From an uncultured Clostridia bacterium (GTDB lineage Bacteria > Bacillota > Clostridia > Oscillospirales > CAG-272), in the NCBI GenBank assembly GCA_904502055.1, contig CAJGDZ010000003.1:1-33396 (forward strand): a stretch of 33,396 nucleotides of DNA, given 5' to 3'. Below, piece by piece: positions 9,164 through 18,970 of the stretch. Within the stretch, counting starts at the first letter, position 1; each line of letters opens with the position of its first letter. The translations under genes were made by a program, and so were the position numbers. The notes beneath the pieces were generated by a model that worked only from the letters and a program-made list of their open reading frames with translations, was not told the DNA's origin and searched no databases.

Positions 9164-9195
9164 ATATGCACAGATTTTTGAATATGGGGGCAACC

Positions 9196-12153
9196 ATGAA
9201 AAAGCAGATTCGGCATGAGCTTTTGGGAGCCGAGGCCTTTTGCCGCGAGTCGGTGGCGGAGTGTCTGGGGTATTTCTTTACAAAGACTGAAAAGGAAGGA
9301 TTTGACCTCCGACTTTGCTTTGGACAAAAAAGCAGGAGCGTGAGCTACGAGGCTCTCCTGATCTCCTACAAAGAAAACGGCGTCCGCCTTTGCACACGGC
9401 TTACCGACCGACTAACGGTGGAAACGCGAAAAATCACAGGCGCATATGCGACGGTGCAAACGCTTGCCTTTGACGTGCTTCCGTTTGACGGAGAGGGGCA
9501 GTTTGAGCTGGTCGTCCGTCCGTATACCGTGGGAAAGGATACGCTTCGCCGTTATGGCGAGACGGTGCTCTTGGGCTACGCGGGCAAGAGCGGAGCCGAT
9601 GGCGAGCCGCTCCTTGAGATCAAGGAGGGGGTCTCCCTCCGCGCGGGAGCATCGGATGACACCTATGTTTTCAATAAGGACGAATACAGACACTCGGACT
9701 TCGGCGGCGAGGCGCGCCTTCCCGTTCGAAATACGGGGGATGAGGACTCGGATCTTTTCCGCGCCGCGTACTTTAAGTTCACGCTGGAGGCGCCGGTGGT
9801 ACGGGCGCTGGACAAGGCGGCGACCGCCAAGCTTTGCGTGTATACGGGTGGCACCGAAGGTCACCCCGCGCGCAGAAAGTACGATATGATGGTGCACGCT
9901 ACCGATGCGGCTTGGAGCGAGCACGGCTTGAATTATGCCAATCATAAGGAGCTGGCCGCGGTGGGTGAAAAGCTTTATCAGGGCGCGTTTTCGGGGGGAC
10001 GTTATTTTGCGGTGGACATCTTGTCCTACCTCAAGACCCAAGCACCGAATGCGGACGGAACGCTTACCGTTTCCTTCCGTTTGACCAACGAGGGGCACGA
10101 GGATGCTTTGATGAGCAACTGGTATCCCAAGGAGTCCGACAAACCGCCCTACATCGAAATTTGCGATTCGCTTTATACCCTCAAGGCCGACCTTGAACCG
10201 ACTGAAAATGTCGGCTACGAGCCGTGGGGCTATGCCGAGTCCTTGGTGGACGAGTGGTTTGGTGTGCTGAGGGATAAGATCTATCCGAGAGATGCGGACG
10301 GAAACCTTTTGTATTATGACGAATTTGGTATGCTTGCGCCTGAGGGCTATGGCGCCACCGAGCCGAAGGGGGATTTCCGACGAGAGCTCAGGTGGAAAAA
10401 CGGCACAGTCTGGACATCGGACCCTGAAACCGACTTCCGCGTGACCGAGGATGCGTGGGAGAAGGGAAAATATGCGCGCACGCTGGAGACGTTGGGCACG
10501 AGCACGGGAAAGGCATTTCTTTCCTCGGAGCATGCGGTGCGTTTTTCGGAATACGATGCCTACGGCGGCATTACCAATGCCGGCTTTCGGGGGGAGGCCA
10601 CGGGCTATTTCCATACCGAGCAGCACGGCAAGCGCGCTTACATCATCGATCCGCTTGGCAATCCCTTTTTTGCCTTCGGTGTCAATACCGTTTGTCTTGG
10701 CGATGATCGGAATCACAAGGAATATTCACTCAAAAAATACGGCAGCAAGCAGAAATTCTATCGGGAGATCTCGGCTTCGCTTAAGAAAACGGGCGTGAAC
10801 AACACCTGGGTTTCTCCGGACACTGACGAATTGCTGAAGGTAAAGGATGGTCTGGCAGTTGCCGTTACGGCGGTCGGTGTCGGACGCTATATGGGCAAGC
10901 TGGGTCGCTCGCAGGTGTGGGAGGGCGTATATCCGCTCAACAACACCATCAATGTGTTTGATCCCGACTTTGTTCGTCACACCTACACCGAAAACAGGAA
11001 AAAGATCCGAAAGGGCGGCTATGCCAAAATGTCGCGCGTTTTTGGATACGTTTCGGACAACGAGCTTCCCTCGGGCTATACCATTCTGGAGAGGTATCTG
11101 ACGCTGAACCCGGAGGAGCCGACGGCGGCCTTCTCATACGCTACGGCGTGGACCTGGCTTTCCCGGCGGCTGGGCATAGCGGCACCCACGCTTGCGGACT
11201 ATCAGTGCCATCCCGATTACGCGGCCATCAACAGCGAATTTCTCAGCTTTGTTTACGCCAGATATTACGGCACGGTGCGAGAGGCGATTCGCGCGGTTGA
11301 CCCGAATCATATGTATATGGGTGCGCGCGGTTGTTATACCTGCCTTACCGACGAGGGACACCACCGCGCGGCGGGCTACTATTTGGATATCGTTACCGCC
11401 AATCTTTACGGAGGCTTAAATCCCGATGCCAATACCGTGTCCAATTTCTACCGATTCTCGGGTAAGCCGTTTATGGTGACCGAGTTCTTTGCTAAGGGTA
11501 TGGATGCCATTGACGCGAGCGGCTACAAGCTGGCAAACTCCACGGGAGCGGGCATTCTGGTACAAAACCAGGAGGATCGCGCGGCATATTTTGAGCATTA
11601 CGCGCTCACCATGCTGGAGGCGGGTCCCTGCGTGGGTCTTGTGTGGTACCGCTTCCGTGATAACGATCAGAGCCTTTACCGCAAGGTGGGCGGGGGCGAC
11701 CCTCTCTATATGCTGCACGTGATCTACGGAAAGGACGCGCACGCCAACACCTATACCGACGGCAAGGGCAAGATTTTCCTTGCGAGCGAGCTGGGCGAGC
11801 TTGAGGAGATCTATCACGGCGAGTCCATGGCATCCAATCAGAACGTCAACAAGGGCATTTACAACAGCAATCTTTGCTCGACGGTCACGGTGTATACCCA
11901 TAAAGACGGTGTGCCGATCGACAGCATGGGATATGAGGTCGAGACACCCGAGAGTGCCGATCCTGCCGAGGGTACGGTGCTGAAGGCGCTCACAGGGGGA
12001 AAGACTTTTACGGTCGGAAAAGCGCAGAACGCGGACGGAACGGTTACCCATACGGTGCTCACCACCTATGAGGGAAGATACGTTGCCCTTTCGGATGCCA
12101 TCAAGTCCGTCAGCGATCACGCAATGGGAATTATCGAGTATTTTGACAAATAA
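9196..12153 (+). CDS. Non-secreted agarase-like clan GH-A glycoside hydrolase, paralogue 4 (short form)
   Basis: The protein has 985 residues. It has no signal peptide or hydrophobic N-terminus and no ConA/LamG-like domain. It begins directly with EAFCRESVAECLGY, which aligns to the small beta domain start (REAAADYLGY) of the long forms. The DNRLRE-like domain spans about 152-328, IDPLGNPFFAFGVNTV about 485-500, the putative acid/base is Glu623 (SDNELPSG) and the putative nucleophile Glu763 (VTEFFAKG). Despite the short form, its active-site flanks match the secreted group, not short paralogues 5 and 7. Oddities are GARGCYT where sisters have GSRVNGT, and VGLVWYRF where most have VGWTWYRF. 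The start is set by alignment with the other short forms and by GGGGG at 9186-9190, which is a weak ribosome binding site. ATG 9166 is in frame but has no such site. Cytoplasmic cleavage of imported oligosaccharides is inferred. Confidence 0.82.
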   Translation: MKKQIRHELLGAEAFCRESVAECLGYFFTKTEKEGFDLRLCFGQKSRSVSYEALLISYKENGVRLCTRLTDRLTVETRKITGAYATVQTLAFDVLPFDGEGQFELVVRPYTVGKDTLRRYGETVLLGYAGKSGADGEPLLEIKEGVSLRAGASDDTYVFNKDEYRHSDFGGEARLPVRNTGDEDSDLFRAAYFKFTLEAPVVRALDKAATAKLCVYTGGTEGHPARRKYDMMVHATDAAWSEHGLNYANHKELAAVGEKLYQGAFSGGRYFAVDILSYLKTQAPNADGTLTVSFRLTNEGHEDALMSNWYPKESDKPPYIEICDSLYTLKADLEPTENVGYEPWGYAESLVDEWFGVLRDKIYPRDADGNLLYYDEFGMLAPEGYGATEPKGDFRRELRWKNGTVWTSDPETDFRVTEDAWEKGKYARTLETLGTSTGKAFLSSEHAVRFSEYDAYGGITNAGFRGEATGYFHTEQHGKRAYIIDPLGNPFFAFGVNTVCLGDDRNHKEYSLKKYGSKQKFYREISASLKKTGVNNTWVSPDTDELLKVKDGLAVAVTAVGVGRYMGKLGRSQVWEGVYPLNNTINVFDPDFVRHTYTENRKKIRKGGYAKMSRVFGYVSDNELPSGYTILERYLTLNPEEPTAAFSYATAWTWLSRRLGIAAPTLADYQCHPDYAAINSEFLSFVYARYYGTVREAIRAVDPNHMYMGARGCYTCLTDEGHHRAAGYYLDIVTANLYGGLNPDANTVSNFYRFSGKPFMVTEFFAKGMDAIDASGYKLANSTGAGILVQNQEDRAAYFEHYALTMLEAGPCVGLVWYRFRDNDQSLYRKVGGGDPLYMLHVIYGKDAHANTYTDGKGKIFLASELGELEEIYHGESMASNQNVNKGIYNSNLCSTVTVYTHKDGVPIDSMGYEVETPESADPAEGTVLKALTGGKTFTVGKAQNADGTVTHTVLTTYEGRYVALSDAIKSVSDHAMGIIEYFDK

Positions 12154-12167
12154 GAAGGAGATAGGTT

Positions 12168-15092
12168 ATGGAGATCAAACGTATATCGGAACTGGAGGAA
12201 CACGAGGTCTTTGTGCGCGAGAGCGCGGGCAAGTTTTTGAGCTATAAGACCGAAAAGAAGGCAAACGGAACGTTTGACGCCGCGTTTTGCTTTGCTATCG
12301 GTAAGGTGGAGCAAATGACCTGGCGGTGTGACGTTACCCTGATGCAACGGGGCGGCGGCGAGGCGCTTGTGCGCGATCTTTCGGCGGCCGAGGTGTCGTT
12401 GGGCGATGCGTGCGCCACGCTCAGGCTGTGTGAGCTCCCGACAGAGGCGTTCGAGCTTCTGATCCGCCCGTACACGGTGGATGCGGAGGGAATGCGCTAC
12501 TACGGTATGACCTGCATTTTCTACCATCAAGGTAAGGTGGACGAGAAGGGAGAACCGCTCTTTTCCACGATCCCGCGCGAGGCGTGCCGCATTGTCGCCT
12601 CGGAGGACACCTTTATCTTCAACGAGGAAGGCTTTACGCAGACCGATCACAGCGATCAGCTTCTGCTTCAGATCCGCAACACGGGCGACGAGAATTCAAG
12701 CCTTTACCGTGCGGCGTATTTCAAGTTCACGCTTGATCCCGAATCGGCAGAGGCGCTGGAAACCGTAGCGTCGGCCAAGCTGCGCCTGTTCGTTTTCAAA
12801 CCGGAAGACAACGCCGCACGTAAGATTTATGATCTTACGGTGCACGGTACCGATGCCGCATGGCAGGCATCGGAGCTCAATTACAGCAATTTCCGTGCGA
12901 TCGCCGCCGATCGCGCACTGCTGGCCGAGGGCATTCATTGCGAGAGCGGTTGCTTTAAGGTTGACATTCTTGATTATCTTCGCGCTCAGAAGCGGAATGC
13001 CGACGGCAGTCTTACCGTGTCCTTCCGCGTGACCAACGAGGGACACGAGGATGCACGCGTTCTCTTCCTGAATTCGGTGAAGAAAGAGTTCAGCAAGCCG
13101 ATGATCGAGCTTGGTTACTACAATTCGGTGGATTACAACCTTTCCACAGCCAAACACGACGGTTTTGAGCCGTGGGGTTATGCCAAAATGCTGGTAGACG
13201 AGTGGTTTGACGATCTTCGGGACAAGATCTATCCGCGTGATGCCGAGGGCAACCTCATTTATCACGATGAGCTTGGAAAGCTGGAGCCCTATGGCTACGC
13301 GATGGATCAGCCGATGGGTGATTTTACGCGTCCGATGGATTGGAAATACGGCTCGCGCTGGCTGAGGAAGGGCGGCATTTGCGGTGAGGAGACCTGGAAA
13401 AAGGACAAATACGCGCGCACGCTGAGCACGCTTGGCGTAGCGTCGGGCAGGCCCTATCTCGATTCGCCAAAGGCCAAGGTGACGTATGAGCGTGACACCT
13501 ACGGCGGCATTGTCGGCACCGACATCAAGGGAAAGGCGACGGGCTTCTTCCATACCGAAAAGCACGGCGTGCGCACTTATATCATTGACCCGCTCGGCAA
13601 CCCCTATTTTGCCATCGGTGTCAACTCCGTGTGCCTTGGCGACAATCAGAACCTCAGAGACTATTCAATCGAAAAATACGGCGATCGTGAGACCTATTTC
13701 AAGGAGATCACAGCGTCGCTGAAGGATATGGGCATCACCATCAACCACCTGGGCGAGAATCTTGATCTGCTGAAGCAAGAGGATGGCCTTGTCAACGTGG
13801 TGGGACTGTCGGTCGTGGGCGCGTATATGCGTACGATGGGACGCTCGCAGATCTCCGAGGGTGTATATCCGCACAACAACACCATCAACCTGTTTGATCC
13901 CGATTTCGTCAAGTGCTCGCACGAGGTGGTCGGTGCAAGGATCCGCGAGGGCGGCTTTGCCGAGATGGATCGTCTGTTTGGCTATACCACCGACAACGAG
14001 CAGCCCTCGGGCATCGACATTTTGGAGCGCTATCTGACGCTGGATACCTCCGAGCCCACCAACGCCTTCTCCTATGCGACGGCGTGGACCTGGCTGGAGA
14101 GGCGGATGGGCTGCCTGCTTCCCACGCTTGAGGCGTATCAGAGCTTGCCGGAGTACGCCGAGATCAACAGCGAGTTCCTTGGCTTTATGTACGGGCGCTA
14201 CGGCAAGGTGGCCAGGGAAGCGGTGGAGTCGGTGGACAAAAACCATATGCTGATCGGCTCGCGCGTTAACGGCAACTGCCCCAAGGACGAGGGCTATCTC
14301 CGCGCGGCGGGCTATTATCTCGATCTCATTACCACCAACCTTTACGGCGGTCTCAACCCGAGTGCCGAGACCATTACCAACCTCTACCGCTATGCGGGCA
14401 AGCCCTTTATCGTGACCGAGTTTTACGCCAAGGCCATTGACGCCATCGATGCCAACGGTTATCCGCTGGCAAACTCCACGGGTGCGGGCTTCCTTGTCAA
14501 CACGCAAAAGGATCGTGCCGATTTCTACGAGCACTACGCGCTGGCGCTTATTGAGTCGGGCGCGTGCGTGGGCTGGACGTGGTACCGCTACCGCGATAAC
14601 GATCAGGGTCTGTACCGAGAGAAGGGTAAGGACAACGAAATGTATATGTGCTTTGTGACTTACGGCCGCGATCGGCACGTCAATACCTTTATGGATGCCG
14701 GCGTTATCCGTACGGCGGCCGAGGTGGGCGAGTTTGAGGAGGTCTATAAGGGCGAGCCGATGGCGTCCAATCAGAACGCCAACAAGGGCATTTTCACCTG
14801 TCGCTTTGAGTCGCTGGTCTCGATCTATCACTACGATAAGGACGGCAAGCTTCTCGGCTCGGAGGGCTATGCGGTCGAAAAGCCCGAGAGTGAGACTCCG
14901 CCTGACGGAACGGTGCTGAAGGCGCTTCGGAGTGACGCGCGCTACACCGTCGGCACGGCGATGGATGCCGACGGCGGCTACACCGAGACGGTACTTACCG
15001 TTTACGAGGGCAAATACGTGCCGTTGTCCAACGCCATCCGCAAGATCAGCCGCAACGTAATGAACCTTGTCAAGTATTTTGACGAACCGTAA
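12168..15092 (+). CDS. Non-secreted agarase-like clan GH-A glycoside hydrolase, paralogue 5 (short form)
   Basis: The protein has 974 residues, lacks a signal peptide and starts MEIKRISELEEHEVFVRES. AAGGAG (12155-12160) lies seven bases upstream, inside the 14-base gap after paralogue 4, so the two are cotranscribed. The domains are the small beta domain, the DNRLRE-like domain (SEDTFIFN, AAYFKFTL, AKLRLFV), the barrel and the C-terminal domain. The putative acid/base is Glu611 in TDNEQPSG and the putative nucleophile is Glu751 in VTEFYAKA. Gln after the catalytic Glu and YAKA after the nucleophile are shared only with paralogue 7, which suggests a distinct specificity. It also has DKNHMLIGSR and WYRYRDND where others have DPNHMY and WYRFRDND. 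It is the last gene of its unit and is followed by a strong terminator. Confidence 0.83.
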   Translation: MEIKRISELEEHEVFVRESAGKFLSYKTEKKANGTFDAAFCFAIGKVEQMTWRCDVTLMQRGGGEALVRDLSAAEVSLGDACATLRLCELPTEAFELLIRPYTVDAEGMRYYGMTCIFYHQGKVDEKGEPLFSTIPREACRIVASEDTFIFNEEGFTQTDHSDQLLLQIRNTGDENSSLYRAAYFKFTLDPESAEALETVASAKLRLFVFKPEDNAARKIYDLTVHGTDAAWQASELNYSNFRAIAADRALLAEGIHCESGCFKVDILDYLRAQKRNADGSLTVSFRVTNEGHEDARVLFLNSVKKEFSKPMIELGYYNSVDYNLSTAKHDGFEPWGYAKMLVDEWFDDLRDKIYPRDAEGNLIYHDELGKLEPYGYAMDQPMGDFTRPMDWKYGSRWLRKGGICGEETWKKDKYARTLSTLGVASGRPYLDSPKAKVTYERDTYGGIVGTDIKGKATGFFHTEKHGVRTYIIDPLGNPYFAIGVNSVCLGDNQNLRDYSIEKYGDRETYFKEITASLKDMGITINHLGENLDLLKQEDGLVNVVGLSVVGAYMRTMGRSQISEGVYPHNNTINLFDPDFVKCSHEVVGARIREGGFAEMDRLFGYTTDNEQPSGIDILERYLTLDTSEPTNAFSYATAWTWLERRMGCLLPTLEAYQSLPEYAEINSEFLGFMYGRYGKVAREAVESVDKNHMLIGSRVNGNCPKDEGYLRAAGYYLDLITTNLYGGLNPSAETITNLYRYAGKPFIVTEFYAKAIDAIDANGYPLANSTGAGFLVNTQKDRADFYEHYALALIESGACVGWTWYRYRDNDQGLYREKGKDNEMYMCFVTYGRDRHVNTFMDAGVIRTAAEVGEFEEVYKGEPMASNQNANKGIFTCRFESLVSIYHYDKDGKLLGSEGYAVEKPESETPPDGTVLKALRSDARYTVGTAMDADGGYTETVLTVYEGKYVPLSNAIRKISRNVMNLVKYFDEP

Positions 15093-15103
15093 AGCAATAA
15101 GCG

Positions 15104-15135
15104 GGGCGTGTGCCTTTGGGCACACGCCCGTTTTT
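15104..15135 (+). terminator. Intrinsic terminator after paralogue 5
   Basis: A perfect 11-bp GC-rich stem (15104-15114 with 15119-15129), a four-base loop, then G and five T. It closes the paralogue 3-4-5 unit. Confidence 0.92.
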
Positions 15136-15194
15136 GGCATCTCGGAGAAAAAACAAAAGGTAAATTATTGTCTATTGCTTATATTGTTTTTTTC

Positions 15195-15223
15195 TTGCAA
15201 AATCGGCGGTTTTTGTGTATAAT
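15195..15223 (+). promoter_or_regulatory. Sigma-A-type promoter of the paralogue 6-7 unit
   Basis: TTGCAA (15195-15200, four of six consensus bases), a 17-bp spacer and a perfect TATAAT (15218-15223), 50 bases before the start codon at 15273. Confidence 0.78.
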
Positions 15224-15272
15224 TAAATGGAAATGTGTCCGATTAGCAAAAAAACAAAGGAAGGGAATCTCT

Positions 15273-18200
15273 ATGAAAGAAACGAAAAAAATGTCAGTCC
15301 CTTGTAAGCTGCTTATGACTGCGCTTCTTATGGTAGTTATGGCACTCGGTCTTTTGATGAACGCTTCGGCCGACGATCTTGTATGGAATCTTCTGACCGA
15401 TGCCGAGGCAGGCTACAAGGTGGAGGACCGCCAGGGAAGCTGGAACCGCCTTGAGGCGGAGGACGGCACGCCGTATGTGTCCAACTACAAGAAGGGTGCG
15501 TTCTTTATCTGGGATGACAACAACATCCTCGGTACCTACCGCACCTTCTCGCTGGAGGGAGATTTCTATTTCCATGCATTCCCGACGGGCGTGCGTGACG
15601 CACAGAACTATACGCCCGAGCAGAGCCCGCTTTCCTTCCTTTGCTGGATCTATGAAAACAATACCACGCAGACCCCGACCCGATTTAATGCGGTTCGCAT
15701 TGACAGCAAGGGATATCTGTACACGGGCAACGACGGCGCGGGTAAGACCGACATTCAGCTGGAGCTGGGAAAATGGTACAACATCCGCTGTGTCTTTACG
15801 CCGCAAAGCGGCATCAGCGAGATGTTCATCAACGGCGAAAAGATGTTGGATTTCAACATTGTTCGCTTTGACCCCAAGGTGTACTCCTCGTATGCCGTTC
15901 GCTATTTCGATAACTATTTTGACACCTGGCAGGTGGAGATGAAGAACCTCATTGTCAAGACCGACAGTGAGTACACCATCGAGCTCAAGCGCGAGCCGGC
16001 GGCGGATTACGTGGGATATCAGGTGACAAAGCCCGAGGACGGGAAATTTTCGCTTCGCACGGTGCTTGGCGTCAACGATCTCGGCTACAACCGCATCGGC
16101 TACGAGGTCATTCTTCTGGACACCGACGACGAGGGCAGGCTGGTGGCGGATACGCTGGGCGCCCGCAGTAAGGTGGTTTACGAGGCGGTTTGCGATTCGC
16201 TCGGCAACACGTATTCCGCTAAGGATAGCTTTGGCTACAACTATCTGGCGGCACTTCGGATAGACGATATTCCCGTTTGGCCGACCGGCGCAGCACTTGA
16301 AGTGGTGGTTCGTCCGTACGTTCTCGGTATGGATGGCATTCGCCGCTACGGCAATTCTGTCACACTTTCGTATGACGGTCAGCGGGATGCGGACGGCTAT
16401 CCCGTTCTGGAGGCAAAAAAGAGTCGCACACTCTCGGTGGCGGCTACCGACGATACCTATATTTACAATCACGGCGGAAGCGGACTTACCGCATTTGGTG
16501 CTGAGACCACGCTTTACGTCAAGAATACGGGTGACGTCAATACGTACGATTATCGGGCGGCCTATGTTCAGTTCACCCTGGATGCCGATGCCGTAAAGGC
16601 GCTGGACTCGGCGGTTTCCGCCAATCTCCGCGTGTACGTCAAGAGCGTAGAGGGCAAGGACGGTGACCTCATTGTTCACGCCGCCGACAGCAACTGGAAG
16701 GAGAACACGCTGACCTACAAATCGCATACGGATAGCAACCGTATGGGTATTACGCAAGATCTGGTCTATGAGGGTCCCTTCAAGCGAGAGGGCTATATTT
16801 CCGTCGACGTTCTCGGATATCTGCGCGAGCAGATCGTGGCCGAGGATGGAACGCTGACCGTGTCCTTCCGTATCTCCAATGCGGGCGGCACCGATGCGGC
16901 GCTCATCAGCCTGCGCTCCAAGGAGTCGGGCTATGCGCCGACGATCGAGATCAAGAATTCGATGTATGACCTTTCGCTCAATTACGGCAAACTGGCCAAT
17001 GTGGGCTACGAGCCCTTCGGCTATGCCGAAATGCTGGTGGACGAGTGGTTTGGCGGCCTTCGGGATAAGATCTATCCGAAGGATGCAAGCGGAAACGTCA
17101 TCTATTACAATGAGTTGGGTACGCTTGCTCCCGAGGGCTATGCCGCCGCGGATGCGGTGGGAGATTTCTCGCAGGAGATCGTGTGGAAATACGATACCGT
17201 GTGGACCAACAAGGCGGCAAACGGCTATAGAGTGACCGATGCGGAATGGGAAAAGCAGAAATTTGCTCGCACGCTCAGCACGCTCGGCACGAGCTCGGCC
17301 AATAAATTCCTGGAATCGAGCTATGCGGAGACAGTCTCCGAGTACGATATTTACGGCGGCATTACCAACGCCGGCTTTACGGGCGAGGCCACCGGATTTT
17401 TCCATACCGAGAAGCACGGCGTGCGCACGTATATCATCGATCCGCTTGGCAATCCCTTCTTTGCGGTCGGTATGAATGACGTGAGCATCGGCTTTACGGC
17501 CAACCAGAAGGCGTATTCGCTGAACACCTTTGAAACAAGAGAAAATTACTTTGAAGAGATCACCGCCTCGCTGAAGGAGATGGGCGTCAATGTGGCCTTT
17601 GAGAGCGACTACGCCGCCCTTCTTGAGGTGGAAAACGGGCTTCCCGCGGTGGTATCGCTTCCCGGTCTTCGCCGCTATATGGCCTCGATCGGACGTGAGC
17701 AGGTCAGCGAGGGCGTGTTCCCGTTTAACAATACGCTGAACGTTTTTGATCCCGACTTTGTAAAGAGCATGAACAGCATCATTCCCGAGGCCATCACGGC
17801 GGGCGGCTATGCCGAAAATCCGCAGGTTTTCGGATACACGGTGGATAACGAGCTTCCTTCGGGCAAGGACATTCTGGAGCGTTACCTGATGCTTAGTCCC
17901 GACGAGGATGCCGGCAACGCCTTTTCGTATGCCACGGCGTGGACCTGGCTGGCCAGACGGCTGGACAATCCCGTCCCCACGCTGGCGGACGTGCAGGAAT
18001 CGCCCGATCGCGCGGCGCTTAACAGTGAATTCCTCGCCTTTGTGTACGCGAGAAATTACGGCGTCATCCGCGATGCGATCCGCGAGGTCGACCAAAATCA
18101 TATGTATCTCGGATCGCGCGCACACGGCCTTTGCTATACCGACGAGGGTTATCATCGGGCGGCAGGCTACTATCTGGACGTTCTGACCATCAACCTCTAT

Positions 18201-18956
18201 GGCGGTATGAACCCGCTTACCACCACCATTTCGGGCATCTACCGAAATTCGGGCAAGCCCTTTATCGTGACCGAGTTCTTTGCCAAGGGTATGGATGCCA
18301 TTGACGCCAACGGCTTCAAGCTTGCCAATTCCTGCGGTGCCGGCATCGTGGTCGAGACGCAGAAGGAGAGGGCCGATTACTACGAGCACTACGCGATGGC
18401 ACTTCTGGAGTCCAAAGCGTGCGTGGGCTGGGTTTGGTACCGCTTCCGTGATAATGACCAGAGCCTTTACAGCACGGGTAGCAATACGCTCATTATGCTT
18501 TACGTGACCTATGGCGAGCTTCCGACGGCGCACACCTTTATGGATGAGAACGGAAACATTCTGCCTGCCAAGGATCTCGGCGGTATTTACTACACCACGT
18601 ACTGGGGCGATGCGATGGCCTCCAACCAGAACATCAACAAGGGCGTGTATAACAACAATTTCAGCTCGACCGTTACGGTTTACACCTATGACCCAAGTGG
18701 AAAGCTGATCGACTCGATGAGCTGTGAGGTGGAAACGCCCGAAGGCGAGAATCTTGCGGACGGAACGATTGTGACGGCGCTCAAGGACGGCAGAACCCTT
18801 ACGCTCGGTACGGTAACGGGCAACGACGGCAGCCGTACCGAAACGGTGCTAACCGTTTACGAGGGCAAGTATCTGGCGCTTTCGGGTGCGATCAAGAGCA
18901 TCAGCGACCACATTATGGGGCTTGTGGAGTATTTTGATGCAAACGAGAACGAGTGA
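15273..18956 (+). CDS. Secreted multidomain agarase-like clan GH-A glycoside hydrolase, paralogue 6
   Basis: The protein has 1227 residues. Upstream in-frame ATGs fall before or within the promoter, so ATG 15273 with AGGAAG at 15258-15263 is the start. The signal peptide is residues 1-33 (core LLMTALLMVVMALGLLM, cleavage after NASA). The ConA/LamG-like domain shows SLEGDFYFHAFP and LELGKWYNIRCVF, followed by the small beta domain and a DNRLRE-like domain (TDDTYIYN, AAYVQFTL, ANLRVYV). The barrel has putative acid/base Glu860 (VDNELPSG) and putative nucleophile Glu1001 (VTEFFAKG). ANSCGAG replaces the ANSTGAG of most sisters, a change shared with the next gene. It ends in YFDANENE, with no anchor. 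It opens a two-gene unit; its stop codon lies 14 bases before the next start. Confidence 0.85.
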   Translation: MKETKKMSVPCKLLMTALLMVVMALGLLMNASADDLVWNLLTDAEAGYKVEDRQGSWNRLEAEDGTPYVSNYKKGAFFIWDDNNILGTYRTFSLEGDFYFHAFPTGVRDAQNYTPEQSPLSFLCWIYENNTTQTPTRFNAVRIDSKGYLYTGNDGAGKTDIQLELGKWYNIRCVFTPQSGISEMFINGEKMLDFNIVRFDPKVYSSYAVRYFDNYFDTWQVEMKNLIVKTDSEYTIELKREPAADYVGYQVTKPEDGKFSLRTVLGVNDLGYNRIGYEVILLDTDDEGRLVADTLGARSKVVYEAVCDSLGNTYSAKDSFGYNYLAALRIDDIPVWPTGAALEVVVRPYVLGMDGIRRYGNSVTLSYDGQRDADGYPVLEAKKSRTLSVAATDDTYIYNHGGSGLTAFGAETTLYVKNTGDVNTYDYRAAYVQFTLDADAVKALDSAVSANLRVYVKSVEGKDGDLIVHAADSNWKENTLTYKSHTDSNRMGITQDLVYEGPFKREGYISVDVLGYLREQIVAEDGTLTVSFRISNAGGTDAALISLRSKESGYAPTIEIKNSMYDLSLNYGKLANVGYEPFGYAEMLVDEWFGGLRDKIYPKDASGNVIYYNELGTLAPEGYAAADAVGDFSQEIVWKYDTVWTNKAANGYRVTDAEWEKQKFARTLSTLGTSSANKFLESSYAETVSEYDIYGGITNAGFTGEATGFFHTEKHGVRTYIIDPLGNPFFAVGMNDVSIGFTANQKAYSLNTFETRENYFEEITASLKEMGVNVAFESDYAALLEVENGLPAVVSLPGLRRYMASIGREQVSEGVFPFNNTLNVFDPDFVKSMNSIIPEAITAGGYAENPQVFGYTVDNELPSGKDILERYLMLSPDEDAGNAFSYATAWTWLARRLDNPVPTLADVQESPDRAALNSEFLAFVYARNYGVIRDAIREVDQNHMYLGSRAHGLCYTDEGYHRAAGYYLDVLTINLYGGMNPLTTTISGIYRNSGKPFIVTEFFAKGMDAIDANGFKLANSCGAGIVVETQKERADYYEHYAMALLESKACVGWVWYRFRDNDQSLYSTGSNTLIMLYVTYGELPTAHTFMDENGNILPAKDLGGIYYTTYWGDAMASNQNINKGVYNNNFSSTVTVYTYDPSGKLIDSMSCEVETPEGENLADGTIVTALKDGRTLTLGTVTGNDGSRTETVLTVYEGKYLALSGAIKSISDHIMGLVEYFDANENE

Positions 18957-18970
18957 GAAAGGACAGTACT

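Noticed and set aside
9166..9195. Upstream ATG at 9166 as start of paralogue 4, adding ten residues
   Set aside because: There is no ribosome binding site before it, it lies next to the hairpin arm, and the other short forms align to a start at 9196. The extension would not create a signal peptide.
9446..9889. Shorter plus-strand alternative frames inside the hydrolase genes (also at 1707, 5603, 15400, 22376 and elsewhere)
   Set aside because: They lie wholly inside convincing genes, are rich in Arg/Ser/Pro as expected for frame-shifted GC-rich sequence, and lack start signals.
15294..18533. Very long minus-strand open frames (over 1000 codons) opposite the array, here and at 25733-28996, 22069-24630 and elsewhere
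   Set aside because: They recur at the same relative places opposite every paralogue, have no ribosome binding site or promoter, and encode low-complexity Val/Ile/Arg/His-rich text. They are mirror frames produced by the codon bias of the real genes.
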